A DNA stretch of 55,658 nt from assembly GCA_004212155.1 (NCBI GenBank), contig RXIG01000007.1, positions 1 through 55,658 on the forward strand. The letters run 5' to 3'. The position numbers and the translations under genes were made by a program. Every line of letters starts with the position of its first letter. Position 1 is the stretch's first letter. Source of the DNA: an archaeon (GTDB lineage: Archaea; Methanobacteriota_B; Thermococci; Methanofastidiosales; NM3). The notes under the pieces were generated by a model. The model was given only the letters and a program-made list of their open reading frames with translations. It was not told the DNA's origin and made no database searches. Of the stretch, positions 51,837-55,658 are shown one piece after another.

Positions 51837-52678
51837 CGTTCACCAAGATGGAGGGGCTTGGCAACGACTACGTCTACATCGACCTCTTCGAGACATCGCT
51901 TGAGGAAATCGACCCGGGTGCCCTCGCCCGCAAGGTCTCCGACCGCCACTTTGGCATTGGGAGCGACGGGCTCGTTCTCATCGGACCGTCCGATACAGCA
52001 CACTGCCGGATGCGCATGTTCAACAGCGACGGGTCTGAAAGCGAGATGTGCGGAAACGCGGTGCGTTGCATCGCCAAGCTCATGTACGATGCCGGACGCC
52101 ACACCGACGGACGCGTCTCCATCGAGACGCTCGCCGGGCTCATCAACGCACGCATCATGGAGGATCTCGGCACACATGCGCAGGTCGAGGTGTTCATGGG
52201 TGTACCACGGCTGCGCGGACCAGAGATACCGGTGAGAAGCGAAGCAGACCGCGTCATTGGCGTCCCACTCGAGAGCGGCGGCGTCACGTGGTATGCGACC
52301 TGCGTTTCCATGGGCAATCCACATTGTGTGCTCTTCGTTGACGATGCATGCGACGATCTCGTGCACTCTGTCGGTCCCGCGCTCGAGACGCACGAGTTCT
52401 TCCCCAATCGCACCAACGTCGAGTTCGTCGAGGTCATCGACCGCTCTCACCTGCGCATGCGCGTCTGGGAGCGCGGAGCGGGCGAGACCCTGGCATGCGG
52501 CACGGGGGCCAGCGCCTCGCTCGTGGCAGGCGTCCTCAACGGAGTCTGCGACAGGGCCGTACGTATGGACCTTCTTGGTGGATCGCTCGAGATCGAGTGG
52601 TGCGACGACGAAAATATTAAAATAGTCGGTCCCGCCGTCATTGTGTTCAAAGGTGAGTATTATCATGAAGGGAAGTAA
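51821..52678 (+). CDS. dapF: Diaminopimelate epimerase
   Basis: Interconverts LL- and meso-diaminopimelate. 285 residues. The two catalytic cysteines are in M-C-G-N-A-V-R-C near 76 and A-C-G-T-G-A-S near 226; G-N-D-Y near 14 and G-S-D-G-L near 47 are also typical. A PLP-independent fold duplicated in two halves. Confidence 0.96.
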   Translation: MGRRIAFTKMEGLGNDYVYIDLFETSLEEIDPGALARKVSDRHFGIGSDGLVLIGPSDTAHCRMRMFNSDGSESEMCGNAVRCIAKLMYDAGRHTDGRVSIETLAGLINARIMEDLGTHAQVEVFMGVPRLRGPEIPVRSEADRVIGVPLESGGVTWYATCVSMGNPHCVLFVDDACDDLVHSVGPALETHEFFPNRTNVEFVEVIDRSHLRMRVWERGAGETLACGTGASASLVAGVLNGVCDRAVRMDLLGGSLEIEWCDDENIKIVGPAVIVFKGEYYHEGK

Positions 52679-53834
52679 CAAACTGAGCAAGCTTGGCACC
52701 TATGCGTTCGCCGATGTCGATGAGCTCGTCAACGACCTGACCCGTCGAGGTATCACGCCCATCGATTTCGGGGTCGGCGATCCCCAGGACCCCACGCCCG
52801 AGGTCGTGCGCTCGGCATGTGCCCAGGGAATAGAGACGCGCAAGTCGTCGGGGTATCCAAGCTATATTGGGGCTGATGAATACCGCGAGACCGTTTCCGA
52901 ATGGGTGAAAGGCCGATTCGGCATCGACATGGATCCGAAGACGGAGATCACGAGCACGCTTGGCGCCAAGGAGGCTGTGTTTCACATGCCGCTGGCATTT
53001 CTCAACGAGGGTGACCACGTCGTCGCCCCCAATCCCTATTATCCCCCCTATGAGCGCGGCACGCTCTTTGCGGGCGGGAAGTGCCATTTCCTCCCCCTCG
53101 AGCGAGAAAACGGTTATCTGATGGACTTCGAGCAGATCCCCGATGACGTCGCACGATCCCTCAAGATCATCTGGATCAACTATCCGTCGAATCCCACCGG
53201 TGCGCTGGCCACCGACGAGTTCTACAAGGAAGCGGTCGACTTCGCGCAGGACAACGATGTCCTCATCGTCTCAGACGAGTGCTACAGCGAGATGTATTAC
53301 GACACGAAGCCCCGCTCGATCCTCGAGTTCGGCTACGAGAACGTGCTCGTGATGCAGTCGCTCTCGAAGCGCTCCAATATGACCAACTACCGTGTGGGTT
53401 GGGTCATGGGCGACAAGGATGCGCTTGCGCTCTTCAGGAAGGTCAAGACCAACATCGACAGCGGAACACCCACGTTCATCCAGGATGGGGCCATCGCTGC
53501 ACTGCGCGACGAGGCGCATGTCAAGAGGATGCGCGACGGTTACCGCACGAAGCGCGACATCATATGCTCGGCGTTCGAGGATGTAGGATATCCCTCGTGC
53601 GTGCCACCTGCGACGTTTTATGTCTGGCAGGAAGTGCCTGCCGAAAAGGGAAGCGTCGAGGTCGCAAAGCGCCTGCTCGACCCATCGGTCGGCATCGTCA
53701 CAACACCGGGCAAGTGGATATCAAAAAACGTTGATGGCTACAATCCTGGCGAGAACTTCATCCGCCTTGCACTCGTGCCCTCGATCGAGGCATGCAAGGA
53801 AGCGGCGGAAAAAATAAGGGATGCGGAGCTTTAG
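52665..53834 (+). CDS. dapL: LL-diaminopimelate aminotransferase (DapL-type)
   Basis: 389 residues from ATG 52665, with AAAGGTGAG upstream, overlapping dapF by 14 bases. Fold-type I PLP aminotransferase: F-G-V-G-D-P-Q-D-P-T near 35, P-N-P-Y-Y-P-P-Y near 123, N-Y-P-S-N-P-T-G near 170, and the PLP Lys in S-L-S-K-R-S-N-M near 235. With dapA, dapB, dapF and lysA present and no dapD, dapE or ddh, it supplies the one-step transamination of tetrahydrodipicolinate. Assignment as DapL rather than a generic aspartate aminotransferase rests largely on this context. Confidence 0.9.
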   Translation: MKGSNKLSKLGTYAFADVDELVNDLTRRGITPIDFGVGDPQDPTPEVVRSACAQGIETRKSSGYPSYIGADEYRETVSEWVKGRFGIDMDPKTEITSTLGAKEAVFHMPLAFLNEGDHVVAPNPYYPPYERGTLFAGGKCHFLPLERENGYLMDFEQIPDDVARSLKIIWINYPSNPTGALATDEFYKEAVDFAQDNDVLIVSDECYSEMYYDTKPRSILEFGYENVLVMQSLSKRSNMTNYRVGWVMGDKDALALFRKVKTNIDSGTPTFIQDGAIAALRDEAHVKRMRDGYRTKRDIICSAFEDVGYPSCVPPATFYVWQEVPAEKGSVEVAKRLLDPSVGIVTTPGKWISKNVDGYNPGENFIRLALVPSIEACKEAAEKIRDAEL

Positions 53835-54472
53835 GCTCCGATCTTTTTCATTATTTCTGAAAAGACGTCATCGATAGGCTGGTCGCCGTCGATGGTGACA
53901 AGGATGCCCTTCTCATCGTAGTGGTCGATAAGCGGCTTCGTCTGTTTCTCATATTGTTCTATACGGGCCTTGATCACGTCCTCCTTGTCGTCGTCACGCT
54001 GGTAGAGCGTGCCTCCGCATGCGTCGCAGACACCTTGCTCCTCTGGTGGATTCGACTCGACGTGGTAGACCGCCCCGCAGCTGCACGTCCTGCGGCCGGA
54101 GAGGCGGCGAACGATCTTTTCTGTCGGGACATCGATGTAGACCACCTTGTCGATGGAAAATCCCAGGTCGCCGGATATCTGCTCGAGGTCGCGAGCCTGT
54201 GCGAGATTGCGTGGGAATCCGTCGAAGATGAACCCGTCTTTCGTATCTTCCTGCGAGAGGCGCTCCTTGATGAGGTCCTTGATGAGGCAGTCAGGGACAA
54301 GCAGTCCCGCGTCCATGAACTTCTTCGCCTCGATGCCAAGCGGCGTCTGGTGCTTGACGGCTTCGCGCAATATGTCGCCTGTGGAGATCTGGGGGATGCC
54401 GAGGCGCTCGGTGAGCATCTTGGCCTGCGTTCCCTTCCCTCCGCCTGGTTTACCTAGAAGGATGATTCGCAT
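53831..54472 (-). CDS. adk: Adenylate kinase, zinc-LID bacterial-like type
   Basis: Interconverts ATP + AMP and 2 ADP. 213 residues from ATG 54472; longer open frame is dismissed because the TATA box (TTATTTAACA, about 54502-54511) lies inside it. P-loop G-K-P-G-G-G-K-G-T-Q, AMP-site D-G-F-P-R, and a LID with C-S-C-G and C-D-A-C-G cysteines that would hold zinc. The fold is that of bacterial Adk rather than the trimeric archaeal AdkA. The stop overlaps that of dapL by four bases. Confidence 0.94.
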   Translation of the reverse strand: MRIILLGKPGGGKGTQAKMLTERLGIPQISTGDILREAVKHQTPLGIEAKKFMDAGLLVPDCLIKDLIKERLSQEDTKDGFIFDGFPRNLAQARDLEQISGDLGFSIDKVVYIDVPTEKIVRRLSGRRTCSCGAVYHVESNPPEEQGVCDACGGTLYQRDDDKEDVIKARIEQYEKQTKPLIDHYDEKGILVTIDGDQPIDDVFSEIMKKIGA

Positions 54473-54723
54473 TGTAACACCGTGTATGGAACTGGTGGTA
54501 CTGTTAAATAAGTTTCGTTGCATTGGGCTTTGTACCAATGCCCCCTTCTTTGTGCAAGCATGTTGATGTAAAAGGAATAGCAGGCATTGTTTCCAAACGT
54601 TATTTTCATTGATGACAGCATACTTCTATAAAATATTGCAACGATAATTTTATATTCACTTGACGATTAGAAAAAGAATACAAAAATGGGGCAAAACTCA
54701 TACATAATAAGTACTTGTTTTCT
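54473..54723. promoter_or_regulatory. Spacer between adk and the surface-protein gene, with inverted repeat
   Basis: GCATTGG at 54520-54526 and CCAATGC at 54535-54541 form a perfect 7-bp inverted repeat just upstream of the adk TATA box on the minus strand, possibly a regulator site. On the plus strand ATTTTATATTC (about 54647-54657) is a candidate promoter for the next gene. The region is AT-rich and contains no gene. Confidence 0.45.
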
Positions 54724-55658
54724 ATGGTATCTATCTTCATCTTGATCACTTGTCTTGTGAATTGTTCATCTGCTCACACAACATACCTGCCTTCGGAAGT
54801 GGAGGAATGTTCTTACGGACTTGCACATGAGTCCTTAGTAAGCAGCCAAAATGTATTAACAAATGTGTTGATGGATACAGGCACCTATGGCTACGGATAT
54901 GTTACAAACGATTGGGGGACTATCTCTGAAGGTACTTGTTATTTTGACCTTGGAGATCCAGGCACGATAACTGAATTTGGTTTTACCGCTTCTGATTTCA
55001 TAGCCACGGCTGATTTCGTTGGGGATACGTGGTATGGCATTGTATATGGTGGTACACTTGTTTCAATTGATACAACAACTGGTGCCATTTCTACCATAGG
55101 CAACACTGTGGATGCCACAGGGATGACGTATGATACGACCACTGATACAATGTTTGCTGTAGAACCACTAAGTGGCGGATTATATTCTATAGACCTCGAC
55201 ACGGGAACAGAAACATTAATCGGTCATACAATAACCTACATTATTGCTCTAGAATGTAGCAACGATGGTACCCTATATGGGATTGAGATTATTAATGATA
55301 CTTTTGGTACGGTCGATAAACAAAATGGGACATGGACTGCAATCGGTTCTATTGGCATGGATCTGAATTTTGCTCAGGATGCCTCATTCGATCATGTCAA
55401 CGATGTTTTGTATCATGCAGCGTATTCCAATAGTGGCAAATTGGTTACTATCGACCTTGACACAGGAACAGCAACTGAAGTTGGTGCCTTTCCTTATGGA
55501 TTGGAGATGACGGGATTTGCCATCCCCTACGAGTCGAATGCTGATCCAGTGGCAGAATTCTCATACGCGCCTCAGATGCCAAAGACAGGACAGACGATCT
55601 CATTTGATCCATCTGCTTCCTACGATCCCGACGGCACGATCGTGACCTACGAGTGGGA
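54724..55658 (+). CDS. Secreted beta-propeller-like protein with PKD domain, cut by the window edge
   Basis: At least 311 residues, open to the right edge. ATG 54724 begins a short signal sequence (hydrophobic I-F-I-L-I-T-C-L-V); TTG 54715 is an alternative. The body has repeated units of the form L-Y-S-I-D-L-D-T-G-T (DUF4394/NHL-like propeller blades: L-V-S-I-D-T-T-T-G, L-Y-S-I-D-L-D-T-G, L-V-T-I-D-L-D-T-G). At the end a PKD domain starts: A-E-F-S-Y-A-P and D-P-S-A-S-Y-D-P-D-G-T-I-V. Base composition is markedly AT-rich relative to neighbouring housekeeping genes, until the PKD part. A surface adhesin or S-layer-associated protein is likely. Confidence 0.78.
   Translation, partial: MVSIFILITCLVNCSSAHTTYLPSEVEECSYGLAHESLVSSQNVLTNVLMDTGTYGYGYVTNDWGTISEGTCYFDLGDPGTITEFGFTASDFIATADFVGDTWYGIVYGGTLVSIDTTTGAISTIGNTVDATGMTYDTTTDTMFAVEPLSGGLYSIDLDTGTETLIGHTITYIIALECSNDGTLYGIEIINDTFGTVDKQNGTWTAIGSIGMDLNFAQDASFDHVNDVLYHAAYSNSGKLVTIDLDTGTATEVGAFPYGLEMTGFAIPYESNADPVAEFSYAPQMPKTGQTISFDPSASYDPDGTIVTYEW

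Overview
The window is archaeal chromosome. It carries a complete A/V-type ATP synthase operon, t6A/KEOPS genes, ribosomal protein S15, a mevalonate-pathway operon, HMG-CoA reductase, a form III RuBisCO, an S-layer protein of the Methanococcus/Thermococcus type, and BRE/TATA promoters placed so that many mRNAs would be leaderless or nearly so. Base composition is GC-leaning apart from surface-protein genes and promoters. Together these suggest a euryarchaeal-grade organism, probably an uncultured lineage. No methanogenesis gene is present and I cannot name the genus. Almost every gene is intact; the two edge genes are cut by the window.

Layout. 1-730: end of an IS4-group transposase. 988-5985: cysteine-rich S-layer protein, a secreted thioredoxin/TPR membrane protein and a convergent exported protein. 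6110-9205: BioY behind a BirA-type operator, a small zinc ribbon, HMG-CoA reductase and a glycosyltransferase. 9238-11505: PD-(D/E)XK nuclease, DUF371, a zinc-finger protein and Pcm. 11537-16042: two paralogous lipoproteins, a CARDB-like membrane protein and a double-thioredoxin/DsbD-like thiol transporter. 16045-17649: Ogt and RtcA. 17640-20876 (minus): PaaK, a 37-residue membrane protein, a sodium:solute symporter and an ACT protein. 21213-24401: tRNA-Gln, DUF2284, a HAD phosphatase, NadA and SurE. 24499-27664: a large hybrid sensor kinase and an AbrB-ACT regulator. 27661-35525 (minus): ATP synthase operon H-I-K-E-C-F-A-B-D. 35945-37180 (minus): form III RuBisCO. 37631-42243: Kae1, Sua5/TsaC, Bud32, XTP pyrophosphatase, S15 and a RecJ-like protein carrying a Pcc1 domain. 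42276-45339: FAD oxidoreductase and ClC channel. 45426-48849: HTH regulator, HMG-CoA synthase, thiolase and DUF35 protein. 48960-53834: lysine operon dapB-dapA-lysA-dapF-dapL. 53831-54472 (minus): adenylate kinase. 54724-end: AT-rich secreted PKD protein.

How the genes work together. Thiolase, HMG-CoA synthase, DUF35 and HMG-CoA reductase make mevalonate for isoprenoid lipids; the first three lie behind an HTH regulator whose own promoter shares an operator-like motif with theirs. The DAP operon converts aspartate semialdehyde to lysine by the aminotransferase route. Sua5 plus Kae1, Bud32 and a fused Pcc1 cover most of tRNA t6A synthesis in one gene run. Several exported proteins are rich in cysteine or have thioredoxin motifs, and a DsbD-like electron carrier is present, which points to an envelope thiol-disulfide system serving the S-layer.

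Most notable points: the RecJ-Pcc1 fusion, the non-canonical CTG start of ATP synthase subunit D, the BirA-type operator at bioY, the shared GGCA-RTT-RCCG motif of the mevalonate regulator, the envelope cysteine network, and the small protein coupled to the symporter.
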